This document shows, piece by piece, positions 36,152-45,007 of a stretch of 64,000 nt of DNA. Location: positions 1-64,000 of the forward strand of contig JAENZN010000011.1 of assembly GCA_016841245.1 (NCBI GenBank). Direction: 5' to 3'. Position 1 is the first letter of the stretch. The number at the start of each line of letters is the position of its first letter. This stretch comes from Syntrophomonas sp. (GTDB taxonomy: Bacteria; Bacillota; Syntrophomonadia; Syntrophomonadales; Syntrophomonadaceae). A model generated the notes under the pieces. That model saw nothing but the letters and a program-made list of their open reading frames with translations. It had not been told where the DNA came from and made no database searches. The position numbers were made by a program, and so were the translations under genes.

Positions 36152-37291
36152 ATGGATTTTAAACTAAGTGAGGAACAGGAACTTATCCGGGATAATATGC
36201 GCGAATTTGCCAGGACTTATGTGGACCCCGTTGCAGTAGAAATAGACGAAAACAGCCGCTACCCGGAAGAAGTTATCAAGAAACTGGCTGATGGTGGATG
36301 GATGGGGATGCCATTCCCGGTTGAATATGGTGGATCAGGGGTGGATTACCTGACTTACGCTATAGCAGTTGAAGAGCTGTCCCGTTCTTGTGCTGCTACC
36401 GGGTTTACTATGTCGGTACATACCGGTTTAGCCTGCGGGCCCATAGCCCTTTATGGGAGTGATGAACAAAAGAAAAAGTATTTAACCCCCATGGCCAAAG
36501 GGGAACATCTGGGTGCTTTTGCTTTAACTGAACCAGGAGCAGGAACCGATGTGGGATCTGCTACAAGTACTGCGGTATTGGATGGGGATGAATATGTTCT
36601 TAACGGGGTAAAAACTTTCACTTCTAATGGTCCAGTTGCCAATACTTATGTGACGTTTGCCTGGACTGATAAAAGTGACAAAAGGAATGGCATGAGTGCC
36701 TTCATAGTACCCCGGGAAACGCCAGGATTAAGTGTGGGAGAACACTTTATGAAGATGGGGATACGGGCTTCTCAGACTTCAGAGGTAATTTTTAAAGACT
36801 GCCGGATACCCAAGGAGAACCTGCTGGGTAAAGTGGGTGAGGGTATGAAAATCGCTATGGCTTGTTTTGACCACGGCAGGATTGGTATTGCCGCTCAGGC
36901 TGTAGGTATTGCCCAGGCAGCTCTGGATGAGTCCATCAGCTATTCCAAACAGAGAGTACAATTTGGTAAGCCAATTTCCAAGAATCAGGCTATACAGTGG
37001 ATGATTGCTGATATGTATACCGATATCACCGCCGGTCGATTTCTGTATTATTATGCTGCATATTTGAAAGATCAGGGGCTGCCTTTCAGCAAAGAAGCTT
37101 CCATGGCCAAGGTGTTTTGTGCTGAAATGTGTTCCAAACATGCTTCCAAAGCAGTTCAGATTCATGGCGGATATGGCTACTGCAAAGGCCAGAAGGTGGA
37201 ACGCCTTATGCGTGATGCGAAAATAACTGAAATTTATGAAGGTACATCTGAAGCTCAAAGAATGGTTATAGCCGGTAATGTATTAAGATAG
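36152..37291 (+). CDS. Short-chain-type acyl-CoA dehydrogenase
   Basis: A 379-aa flavoprotein behind AAGGAG. It has the FAD/substrate motifs FALTEPGAGTDVGS and FTSNG, RVQFGKPI, and IYEGTSEAQRMVIAGNVL, where the Glu is the catalytic base of short- and medium-chain enzymes. It oxidises acyl-CoA to enoyl-CoA and passes electrons to the Etf encoded next. In a syntrophic fatty-acid oxidiser this would be the butyryl-CoA step, which is inference. A hairpin follows the stop. Confidence 0.92.
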   Translation: MDFKLSEEQELIRDNMREFARTYVDPVAVEIDENSRYPEEVIKKLADGGWMGMPFPVEYGGSGVDYLTYAIAVEELSRSCAATGFTMSVHTGLACGPIALYGSDEQKKKYLTPMAKGEHLGAFALTEPGAGTDVGSATSTAVLDGDEYVLNGVKTFTSNGPVANTYVTFAWTDKSDKRNGMSAFIVPRETPGLSVGEHFMKMGIRASQTSEVIFKDCRIPKENLLGKVGEGMKIAMACFDHGRIGIAAQAVGIAQAALDESISYSKQRVQFGKPISKNQAIQWMIADMYTDITAGRFLYYYAAYLKDQGLPFSKEASMAKVFCAEMCSKHASKAVQIHGGYGYCKGQKVERLMRDAKITEIYEGTSEAQRMVIAGNVLR

Positions 37292-37297
37292 AGATGA

Positions 37298-37326
37298 GGC
37301 AGGAAAAGAGTATCTCTTTTCCTGCC
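37298..37326 (+). terminator. Hairpin terminator between acyl-CoA dehydrogenase and etfB
   Basis: A perfect 13-bp stem (GGCAGGAAAAGAG / CTCTTTTCCTGCC) with a TAT loop, then ATTATTATTTTT. It may be partly read through, lowering etf relative to the dehydrogenase. Confidence 0.65.
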
Positions 37327-37360
37327 ATTATTATTTTTATATTGAAGAGAGGTGTGAACC

Positions 37361-38131
37361 ATGCCCAATATAGTATGTTGTTTTAAATGGGTGGTGGATG
37401 AAGCCTATATTAAACCATCCAGCTCCGGCAAAATTGATCTGGAATGGGCTGAATACAAGTTGAGCGATTATGACCGTAATGCTATTGAAGAAGCGGTTCA
37501 GCTGCAGGAGAGGTACGGTGGTAATGTTACTGCCGTTACGGTTGCCTCCAGTGATGCTACCAAAGGAATCAAAGATGCACTTTCCCGGGGGCCGGAAAAG
37601 GCATATTTTATCAATGATGATCAATTTGAAAACCTGGAACCGTCACAAACCTCAGCTATACTGGCTAAGGTGATCGGTAATCAGATAGACTATGATTTAA
37701 TTATATGTGGCGAAGGATCTAGTGACATGTATTCTCAGCAGGTAGGACCCCGACTGGCTGAGAAGTTGGGTATTCCTTGTATTGCATTTGTTAACCAGTT
37801 GAGTATTGAAGATAAGCGGATAATTGCTGAACGTAAAACCGATGATGGAGTGGAAGTCATCTCGGCTTCTCTGCCAGTTCTGGTAACAGTATTACCTGAC
37901 ATTAACAGTCCTAGGGTTCCTGGTCTTAAAGATACCCTGGCAGCATCTAAAAAGCCGGTGATTGAAATAGACCTGGAAGACCTGGGTGTTGAATATGAAA
38001 GGCTTCTTATCGATGAAGGTCTGAGGGCGGCCAGTTTGGAAAGAAATTGCACCCAATTTGGAGATGGACCGGAGGATATTAAAGCATTTGCTGAAGCTAT
38101 TCGGAAAACTGGTGTAATAGACAGGGGGTGA
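37361..38131 (+). CDS. etfB: Electron transfer flavoprotein beta subunit
   Basis: A 256-aa EtfB/FixA protein behind GAGAGG. It has CCFKWVVDEAYIK at the N-terminus, DYDLIICGEGSSDMYSQQVG (AMP/FAD site) and LPVLVTVLPDINSPR, the EtfB signature loop. It forms a heterodimer with the EtfA encoded 4 bases downstream and takes electrons from the acyl-CoA dehydrogenase. Confidence 0.9.
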   Translation: MPNIVCCFKWVVDEAYIKPSSSGKIDLEWAEYKLSDYDRNAIEEAVQLQERYGGNVTAVTVASSDATKGIKDALSRGPEKAYFINDDQFENLEPSQTSAILAKVIGNQIDYDLIICGEGSSDMYSQQVGPRLAEKLGIPCIAFVNQLSIEDKRIIAERKTDDGVEVISASLPVLVTVLPDINSPRVPGLKDTLAASKKPVIEIDLEDLGVEYERLLIDEGLRAASLERNCTQFGDGPEDIKAFAEAIRKTGVIDRG

Positions 38132-38135
38132 TAAC

Positions 38136-39080
38136 ATGTCTGGAGTTTGGATATATGCAGATAAATATGAACAGGGATTGGAGCTGCTTACAGCTGGTAG
38201 AGGCCTGGCCGATATGCTGGGTATGAAACTTACGGCCCTGGTGTCAGGAGATATTAATAGAGCACAGGATTTTATAACCCGGGGGGCGGATGAGGTATTA
38301 CTATTACCTCCCCTGGCAGAAAACCAACCGGTACAGGATTATGTTCCTATTATGGCAGATGAGGCCAGAGATGCTGACCCGGATGTTTTTTTGATAGCTG
38401 CCAGTCTAAAAGGAAAAGAAATGGCGGCCCGGATAGCTGCCAGATTAGATACCGCTTTGTGCAGCGAGAGCAGTCTTATGAACATAGATGATAATGGCAA
38501 GCTGCGGATGGAACGCCTGATGTATGGTGGAGCAGCCATACAGACGGTGAGCATTAGCAGTCGTCCGCAGATGGCGACCATTCCTCCGCGGTCCTATGAA
38601 GCTGCCCAGATCCAAAGTGATCGTCAGGGAAGCATCAAAACCTTAACATTACCTGAACCTTCAGGTATGCAGGTGATGGAGCGAAAAGGAAAAGATCAGG
38701 CTTCTGGTGATATAATCACTGCCAGGATAATCGTCTGTGCCGGCCGGGGAATTGAAAATCAAGAAGATCTCGCTATGGTCAGAGAATTGGCTGAGATTCT
38801 GGGCGGAGAAGTAGCCTGTACCCGCCCCATATCGGAGGAGAAACATTGGATGACCGAGGAATCCTGTATAGGATTATCAGCTAAAGAGGTTAAACCCGCC
38901 CTTTATTTAGGAATAGGGGTATCGGGTCAGATTCAACATGTGGTTGGAATCAGAGAAGCGGGAATAATATGTGCGGTGAATTCAGATGAAAATGCACCCA
39001 TATTTGAATCTGCTGACTATGGAATAACCGGAGATCTTTACCAGATCATCCCGGCCTTGATAGAAGAATTTAAGAAATGA
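38136..39080 (+). CDS. etfA: Electron transfer flavoprotein alpha subunit
   Basis: A 314-aa EtfA/FixB. The C-terminal FAD domain is clear: GIGVSGQIQHVVGIREAGII, then AVNSDENAPIFESADYGI. ATG follows GGGGTG and nearly abuts etfB. The 545-bp inverted-repeat block begins 7 bases after the stop. Confidence 0.92.
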   Translation: MSGVWIYADKYEQGLELLTAGRGLADMLGMKLTALVSGDINRAQDFITRGADEVLLLPPLAENQPVQDYVPIMADEARDADPDVFLIAASLKGKEMAARIAARLDTALCSESSLMNIDDNGKLRMERLMYGGAAIQTVSISSRPQMATIPPRSYEAAQIQSDRQGSIKTLTLPEPSGMQVMERKGKDQASGDIITARIIVCAGRGIENQEDLAMVRELAEILGGEVACTRPISEEKHWMTEESCIGLSAKEVKPALYLGIGVSGQIQHVVGIREAGIICAVNSDENAPIFESADYGITGDLYQIIPALIEEFKK

Positions 39081-39086
39081 TATGAC

Positions 39087-39631
39087 GCCAGGTACTAACT
39101 TAATAACTTATTAACTTAATTTACCTTATTGCAACCGGCTCGGCTGGGCGATTATGCTTTATCCCGCCGTCGGCCGGTCTTATTTTGGTATAAGCAGGAA
39201 CATTTTCTGTACACATAATACCAGCCAGTTGTGATATTTAGGTGTTGTAATGCGCCTTATCCTCCTTGCTAAGACAAAGCATAAAACTCGTTAGTGGTAA
39301 AGTGCGAAGTTGAGTTATTAACTCAATTCACCTAATTCCGGCTTCGGCTGGGCGAGCATTATGCTTTGTCCCGCCGTCACCCTTCGGGTACTACCCCGAA
39401 CGGGACAACTGATGTGCATTCACTTGGTTGCTGCACTATTAAGGTTGCTGATGTTCCCGTTGGTAACTATTAATGTTGCGGTCGGTCTTAAATTGCATAA
39501 GCAGGAATATTTTCTATACACATAATACCAGCTAGTTGTGCTATTTAGGCGCTGTAATGGTGCCTTACCCTCCTTGCTTGGACAAATCACAAAACTCGCC
39601 AGTTGGATAAGTTAATAACTTAGTGCCTGGC
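39087..39631. repeat. 545-bp non-coding block with terminal inverted repeats
   Basis: The ends match inversely at 21 of 24 positions (left GCCAGGTACTAACTTAATAA..., right end TAATAACTTAGTGCCTGGC). Inside are two tandem halves offset by 204 bp, sharing CGGCTGGGCG, ATGCTTT-TCCCGCCGTC, ATAAGCAGGAA and TACACATAATACCAGC. The second half has about 100 extra bases (39379-39478). No reading frame is present. The form is that of a MITE-like or other mobile non-coding element. Confidence 0.7.
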
Positions 39632-39779
39632 ACCGGTGTAAAAAGAGCCAAAATAGCCGGAGGTCTGGGTTTGATCTTTTTTTTGCTGGCCTGCCATTAT
39701 TTACATCAAGGAATAGGAAGCCCAGGGTGGAATTACTAAGAAAACATAAAAAATTCAAATTATGGAGATGAAAGACAGA

Positions 39780-41129
39780 ATGAAAATCAATTGGAAGTAC
39801 TCTCTGGTACTGGTCTTGTTCTCAATACTCGTATTTACATTTAATGCCCAGGCTTCCACTAATCCTTCAATCAGTATTAATGGTGAGCTCAGAACACTTT
39901 CCCCCCCAGCGGTTATTAAGAATGATCGTACTATGGTGCCGGTAAGATTCGTTATCGAGGATGAAGCTCTAAAAGGACAGGTATACTGGGATGGGAAACA
40001 GCAAAAAGTTGCTATGGACTGCCAGGGAAAATACATAGAATTCTTTATTGGAAGCAGCTCTGCCAGGGTGGACGGGAAGATTTTGAAATTTGACACTGCA
40101 CCATATATTTACCAGGATCGCACCTATGTCCCGCTGCGTTTTCTGGTTGAAGCTCTGGGAGCCAGTGTGAGCTGGGACAGCCGGGCCTGCAGGGTAAATA
40201 TACAATTCGACAATTGTTCTCAAGTATTTGCCTATTATTATTATTCTTCGGGACCAGAACTGACGGATAATATTAAATATTTTACCGACATAGCTTTTCG
40301 TTGGTATGAGACTGATGGCGAAGGTCACTTGAATTTTGAATATGAAGATGACTACCAGACAGTGTTGGATTTTGTACGCGGTCATGACGTAAAGACCCAT
40401 GCCAGTGTTGTATTAATGGACAGCAGCAAACTGCATCAACTGCTGTCTAGTTCTCAAAACCGTAAAATGCTTATAGGTAACCTGCTGGATCATGTTAATA
40501 AATACGGCTATGATGGCGTGAATATTGACTTTGAGTTTATCAATGCCAGTGATGCAGCTTACTTCACCACCTTTCTTAAGGAATTAAAGGCATCTCTGGG
40601 GGAAAATAAAGAATTATCAGTAGCTGTTTTTGCCAGAACTGAATCAGACCAATGGGCGACGGGGTACGATTATGCTAGAATAGGAGAAATTGCTGATCAG
40701 GTGGTAGTCATGGCTTACGATTATCATTACCAGACCAGCTCAGCAGGTGCAGTGGCTCCGCTGTGGTGGGTGCAAAAGGTGGTAGATTATATGAGCGCAA
40801 AGATACCTGCTCAGAAAATACTGATGGGAATGGCTACCTATGGTTATGACTGGTCTTCGAACGGCAGTGCTCAAACCATTACGGCCCAGAAATTGGCAGT
40901 AATCCAGAAGGAATATCAGGTCACTGAGCATTTTGATAGCCAGAGCATGAGCCCTTATTACACCTATTGGGATGAGTATAAAAACTATCATGAAATATGG
41001 ATGGAAAATGAAAGAAGCCTGAGCAGCAAATATGATGAGGTTTCGAGTGCCCGCCTGAGAGGTATATCTTTCTGGAGAATCGGGAACGGTTTTTATGACC
41101 TGTATGAGGTTCTGAAAAAGAATGTGTAA
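39780..41129 (+). CDS. Secreted GH18-family protein with stalk domain
   Basis: A 449-aa protein; ATG 39780 (MKINWKYSLVL) is favoured by an upstream GGAG. After the signal peptide (ends NAQA), residues 30-150 form a copper-amine-oxidase-like stalk (MVPVRFVIEDEALKGQVYWD; YVPLRFLVEALGASVSWD). The rest is a GH18 TIM barrel with YDGVNIDFEFI (DxxxDxE catalytic strand), VVVMAYDYHY and a closing GISFWRIG. Relatives are spore or wall glycosidases of the YdhD/SleL type. Confidence 0.85.
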   Translation: MKINWKYSLVLVLFSILVFTFNAQASTNPSISINGELRTLSPPAVIKNDRTMVPVRFVIEDEALKGQVYWDGKQQKVAMDCQGKYIEFFIGSSSARVDGKILKFDTAPYIYQDRTYVPLRFLVEALGASVSWDSRACRVNIQFDNCSQVFAYYYYSSGPELTDNIKYFTDIAFRWYETDGEGHLNFEYEDDYQTVLDFVRGHDVKTHASVVLMDSSKLHQLLSSSQNRKMLIGNLLDHVNKYGYDGVNIDFEFINASDAAYFTTFLKELKASLGENKELSVAVFARTESDQWATGYDYARIGEIADQVVVMAYDYHYQTSSAGAVAPLWWVQKVVDYMSAKIPAQKILMGMATYGYDWSSNGSAQTITAQKLAVIQKEYQVTEHFDSQSMSPYYTYWDEYKNYHEIWMENERSLSSKYDEVSSARLRGISFWRIGNGFYDLYEVLKKNV

Positions 41130-41204
41130 TGGTGACGTAACGAGGCAGCGGCAGTGAGTTGGAAGCATCGATAAACCCCTATACTTAATAATACTGGAGC
41201 CTGC

Positions 41205-41230
41205 AGCCGGGTTACCCCGGCTATTTTCTT
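41205..41230 (+). terminator. Terminator after the GH18 gene
   Basis: AGCCGGG and CCCGGCT pair around a short loop and are followed by ATTTTCTTT. Confidence 0.6.
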
Positions 41231-41314
41231 TATTAGGGTTTATTAGATAGTATCATCCCTGTAACTCATAATGGTTTTAATTGCTATAATTGCTATTATT
41301 GATTATGATAAGGA

Positions 41315-41347
41315 AGTACCGTGACTCGGGGCAGGCGGTACTTTTTT
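41315..41347 (+). terminator. Terminator-like hairpin upstream of udg
   Basis: AGTACCG and CGGTACT flank a 14-nt loop and run into TTTTTT. It could be a second terminator or an attenuator in the udg leader. Confidence 0.45.
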
Positions 41348-41429
41348 ATCGTACCCGGGTTATTTTGTATTATAATATTTTGTATATAGTTCACCCTGCA
41401 AGGATTAGAACAGGACTGGAGGGGAGAAA

Positions 41430-42119
41430 ATGTCTACAGAGCAGCCTGGCCTTTTTGGGGAATATGGGGAAACCCAAAAAGAGCAGTTTGTGGCAGAAAC
41501 GGAAAATAATACCTACCTGCCTTTTTTACCTGGTATTTCATCCGGTGAGGCCTATCCAGAAATTGAGTGTATCAGGGAGCTGGAGGCAGCTGCCAGTGAA
41601 TGCCGACGCTGCCGACTGCGGGAAACCTGCCAGCAGGTAGTATTTGCTGGTGGGCCTCCTGACGCACGGATAATGCTTATCGGCGAAGGGCCGGGGCAGG
41701 AGGAGGATATTCAGGGGAAACCTTTTGTGGGCCGGGCCGGCCAACTGCTGGATAAAATTCTGCAAGCCGCTGAGCTGCAGCGGACTGAGGTATACATAAG
41801 TAATGTAGTCAAGTGTAGGCCGCCGGGAAATAGGCTGCCCAATCCAGACGAAGTCAAAGAGTGCCAGAAGTATCTGGAGGCTCAGATTAGGCTTATTAAA
41901 CCTGCGATAATAGTATGCCTGGGATCGATGGCCAGCCAGACCGTGATAGACCCTAAGGCCAGAATTACCAAAATTCGAGGTAACTGGTTAATTAGACAGG
42001 GGATCAAAATCATGCCTACTTATCATCCGGCGGCTTTGCTGAGAAACCCGGGGTATAAGCGCCCCACATGGGAAGACTTCAAGCAGATTAGAGATGAATA
42101 TAAAAAGATAACTGGATAA
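41430..42119 (+). CDS. udg: Type 4 (Fe-S) uracil-DNA glycosylase
   Basis: A 229-aa protein behind GGAGGGG. It has CRRCRLRETC (two cluster Cys), LIGEGPGQEEDIQGKPFVGR (uracil pocket), NVVKCRPPGNR and ECQKYLEAQI (the other two Cys), and PTYHPAALLRNP (catalytic His motif). It removes uracil from DNA. The first 50 residues are an acidic tail not conserved in the family. It leads into the tsa operon. Confidence 0.92.
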   Translation: MSTEQPGLFGEYGETQKEQFVAETENNTYLPFLPGISSGEAYPEIECIRELEAAASECRRCRLRETCQQVVFAGGPPDARIMLIGEGPGQEEDIQGKPFVGRAGQLLDKILQAAELQRTEVYISNVVKCRPPGNRLPNPDEVKECQKYLEAQIRLIKPAIIVCLGSMASQTVIDPKARITKIRGNWLIRQGIKIMPTYHPAALLRNPGYKRPTWEDFKQIRDEYKKITG

Positions 42120-42174
42120 ACAGGTGACGGTGAAATATTGGAGTAATTACAGCGATCTTTGAGGTGAAAAACAA

Positions 42175-42642
42175 TTGGAATTACTGGTATATAATGAAAA
42201 TGAAATGGAGCAATTGGGCGAGAAAATTGCTCGGGTTCTGGACCATAATGATCTAGTGTATCTGATTGGCGAGCTGGGAGCAGGCAAAACAACCTTAGCC
42301 CGAGGTATAGCCAGAGGAAGAGGATATGCGGGAAGAGTTACCAGTCCTACTTTTACTCTGATGAATATATATAAGATAGGTAACGCTCAAATTAACCATT
42401 TTGATTTCTATCGGCTAAATCATGATGAAATATGTGACCTGGGATTGGATGATTATCTGGACAGGGAAGGTATGAGTTTGATTGAGTGGCCACAGGCAGG
42501 GGAAAATTATTTGCCCGAGGAGGCTTTATTTATAAATATATCTCTAGTTGACGATGACTACGACCGAGAGAGAATAGTAAGCATAATAACCCGGAGCAGA
42601 GAATACCAAGAAAAAATTAAGGAGTTGCAGGAATTGTGTTGA
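42175..42642 (+). CDS. tsaE: tRNA t6A synthesis ATPase TsaE
   Basis: A 155-aa protein starting TTG behind GAGGTG. It has the P-loop GELGAGKTTLARGIA, TSPTFTLMNIY and HFDFYRL. TsaE drives the TsaB-TsaD complex that makes threonylcarbamoyladenosine at tRNA position 37. It overlaps tsaB by 7 bases. Confidence 0.93.
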   Translation: MELLVYNENEMEQLGEKIARVLDHNDLVYLIGELGAGKTTLARGIARGRGYAGRVTSPTFTLMNIYKIGNAQINHFDFYRLNHDEICDLGLDDYLDREGMSLIEWPQAGENYLPEEALFINISLVDDDYDRERIVSIITRSREYQEKIKELQELC

Positions 42643-43352
42643 TACTGGCTGTTGACAGTTCTACCCCGGTTGCTGGTGCAGCGCTGGTAGACGAAGACCG
42701 TGTGATAATCGAAAGTTTTATTAATTATAAGAAAACTCATTCAGAAACCCTTCTGCCTACAATTAATAGGATTCTGCGGGAATGTGATTGCAGTATTACA
42801 GATATTGATGTTCTGGCAGTAACAGCAGGGCCTGGTTCTTTTACCGGGTTAAGAATAGGAATGGCCGCAGTCAAAGGCATAAGTATGGCTGCCGATAAAC
42901 CAGTCGTAGCAGTTTCTACTCTGGATACCCTGGCCGGTAATATTGCCGGCAGCGATGCTCTGGTTTGTACTTTGCTGGATGCTAGAAAAAATGAAGTTTA
43001 CTGCGGCTTCTATGAAGTTAGTGGGACTTGTCCGGAAAGAATAAAAGGACCGATGGTTTGTACACCGGAGACCTTTTTAAGTATAGCCGTGGAACTGGCT
43101 GCTTATAAACACCAAGAAAAAATTATTCTTTTAGGCGACGGTTATTATAGATATTCGGAGTACTTTGATATAGAGTTAAAAGACAAGCTTTTGCCCGTGC
43201 CCGGGCATCTAATGCTTCCCCGGGCGGCAGCGGCAGGGGTACTGGCTGTGCATAAGGCCAGGCAGGGTGAATTTGAAGATGTTTACCACCTGCGCCCGCT
43301 GTATATTAGATTATCAGAAGCTGAGTACCGTCTGGGGAAGGGAGCAGTATAG
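42636..43352 (+). CDS. tsaB: tRNA t6A synthesis protein TsaB
   Basis: A 238-aa protein starting GTG inside the end of tsaE. It has an ASKHA fold (ILAVDSSTPVAGAAL; VTAGPGSFTGLRIGMAAVKG), the scaffold that pairs with TsaD. It overlaps the rimI start by one base. Confidence 0.92.
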   Translation: MLILAVDSSTPVAGAALVDEDRVIIESFINYKKTHSETLLPTINRILRECDCSITDIDVLAVTAGPGSFTGLRIGMAAVKGISMAADKPVVAVSTLDTLAGNIAGSDALVCTLLDARKNEVYCGFYEVSGTCPERIKGPMVCTPETFLSIAVELAAYKHQEKIILLGDGYYRYSEYFDIELKDKLLPVPGHLMLPRAAAAGVLAVHKARQGEFEDVYHLRPLYIRLSEAEYRLGKGAV

Positions 43353-43804
43353 TGCTGGAAACAGTCTGCTTGATCAGAAACATGACCGTGAAAGATTTGG
43401 AGCGGGTTATGGAAATAGAAATGGAATCCTTTCCTCTGCCTTGGTCCAAAGAATCGTATCTGGGGGAATTGAGCAACACTTTTGCCAGTTACCTGGTGTG
43501 CGATTATGAAGGGGAAATTGTGGGCTTCGGTGGTATATGGGTGATTTTTGAAGAAGCACATATTACCAATATCGCTATAGAGCAAAACTATCGGCAACAG
43601 GGGATGGGAAGAATGCTGATGGGTAAATTGGAGAACATTGCCAGAGACAAAAGGGCGATTAGGATTCTGCTGGAAGTGAGACCATCAAATACAGCAGCCC
43701 AGATAATGTATAGGAGTTTGGGTTTTGTGCCAACCGGTATAAGAAAAAAATATTATTCCGACAATAACGAAGACGCAATTTTAATGACCAAGTATTTATA
43801 CTAA
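43352..43804 (+). CDS. rimI: Ribosomal-protein S18 alanine N-acetyltransferase
   Basis: A 150-aa GNAT protein starting GTG. The N-terminus DLERVMEIEMESFPLPWSKE and motif ITNIAIEQNYRQQGMGRML, then RSLGFVPTGIRKKYY, are typical RimI. Its place between tsaB and tsaD is the standard Firmicutes order. Confidence 0.9.
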   Translation: MLETVCLIRNMTVKDLERVMEIEMESFPLPWSKESYLGELSNTFASYLVCDYEGEIVGFGGIWVIFEEAHITNIAIEQNYRQQGMGRMLMGKLENIARDKRAIRILLEVRPSNTAAQIMYRSLGFVPTGIRKKYYSDNNEDAILMTKYLY

Positions 43805-43838
43805 TGTATATAAGATAAGTGAGGTTAACTGGTAAGAT

Positions 43839-44849
43839 ATGAAAGACATACTTATTCTTGGTATCGAAACATCTTGTGATGAAACAGCCGCTTCAATAGT
43901 AAAAAATGGATGCGGTATATTGTCTAATGTTATTAATTCGCAAATAAATATTCACCAGCAGTTTGGTGGTGTAGTACCGGAAATCGCATCGCGCAAACAT
44001 ATTGAAAATATTGCGATGGTGGTGGATAATGCTTTTAAGGAAGCTGGGTTAAGTTACCAAGATATCGATGGGGTAGCTGTTACTAATCAGCCGGGATTGA
44101 TTGGAGCTTTGCTGGTAGGACTGTCATTTGCTAAAGGTTTTGCCTGGGCCTTAGATCGTCCTTTACTGGCAGTAAACCATCTGCATGGACACATTTATGC
44201 TAATATCCTGGAACACCAGGATATATCGTTTCCTGCGGTATGTCTGGTAGTATCCGGCGGTCACACCAGCCTGCTGCACATGAAGGATATCGATAGTTAT
44301 GCAGTAATTGGTGAAACTCGTGATGATGCTGCCGGAGAGGCCTTTGATAAGGTAGCCCGATTTTTAGGGCTTGGTTATCCGGGAGGACCAGCAATACAAA
44401 AAGCTGCAGCTTTGGGAAAAGCTGGGAAAGTTAAATTACCTCGGGTTTATTTAGATAAAAATGATTTTGAGTTCAGTTTCAGCGGGCTAAAAACAGCCGC
44501 CATGAACTTGTGGAAGAAAATGAAAGGAAATGAGGAGTTAGCGGTATTCGATCTGGCAGCCGAGTTTCAACAGGCCCTGGTAGAGGTGCTGGTCGAAAAG
44601 TCGCTCAAGGCGGCTAAAATATATCAGGTTGATTCCATACTAATGGCAGGTGGAGTTGCGGCCAATCAACATTTAAGGCTTTTAATGAAGGAAAAAGCGG
44701 GTCAAGAAAATATAAAGGTTTTTTGTCCTTCATTACCATTGTGTACTGATAACGCTGCTATGATAGCCGGCATCGCATACCATCAATATATTACTAAATC
44801 TTATGCCCCACTTGATCTAAATGCTTATCCTGGTCTATTGTCCCTGTGA
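43839..44849 (+). CDS. tsaD: tRNA N6-threonylcarbamoyladenosine transferase TsaD
   Basis: A 336-aa protein. It has ILGIETSCDETAASIV, the metal-binding HLHGHIYAN, SGGHTSL and GEAFDKVARFLGLGYPGGPA, and AGGVAANQHLR. It transfers the threonylcarbamoyl group to A37 of ANN-decoding tRNAs. Length is normal. DnaA-box-like sites begin 9 bases after the stop. Confidence 0.95.
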   Translation: MKDILILGIETSCDETAASIVKNGCGILSNVINSQINIHQQFGGVVPEIASRKHIENIAMVVDNAFKEAGLSYQDIDGVAVTNQPGLIGALLVGLSFAKGFAWALDRPLLAVNHLHGHIYANILEHQDISFPAVCLVVSGGHTSLLHMKDIDSYAVIGETRDDAAGEAFDKVARFLGLGYPGGPAIQKAAALGKAGKVKLPRVYLDKNDFEFSFSGLKTAAMNLWKKMKGNEELAVFDLAAEFQQALVEVLVEKSLKAAKIYQVDSILMAGGVAANQHLRLLMKEKAGQENIKVFCPSLPLCTDNAAMIAGIAYHQYITKSYAPLDLNAYPGLLSL

Positions 44850-44857
44850 AGATATTC

Positions 44858-44982
44858 TGTGGATAATGTGGATAACTTTGTTGATAACTAATATTTCCGG
44901 GTTTTTGGAGGTCCTATAAAACATTTGCAGTCCTACAAAAAAGAACGGGTGTGGCATTATAGCTAATCTGTCTTGTGGATAA
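44858..44982 (+). promoter_or_regulatory. Cluster of DnaA-box sequences
   Basis: Perfect TGTGGATAA boxes (complement TTATCCACA) occur at 44858-44866, directly joined to 44867-44875, and at 44974-44982. A one-mismatch TGTTGATAA lies at 44879-44887. All have the same orientation and sit in the tsaD-lgt gap. No dnaA or dnaN gene is near, so this is more likely a titration or control locus than oriC. Confidence 0.6.
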
Positions 44983-45007
44983 GTGTTCTAGTTAAGGAGG
45001 GATGGGG

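Noticed and set aside
44858-44982. DnaA boxes as a replication origin
   Set aside because: No dnaA, dnaN, gyrB or AT-rich unwinding element is nearby; three boxes alone are not an origin.
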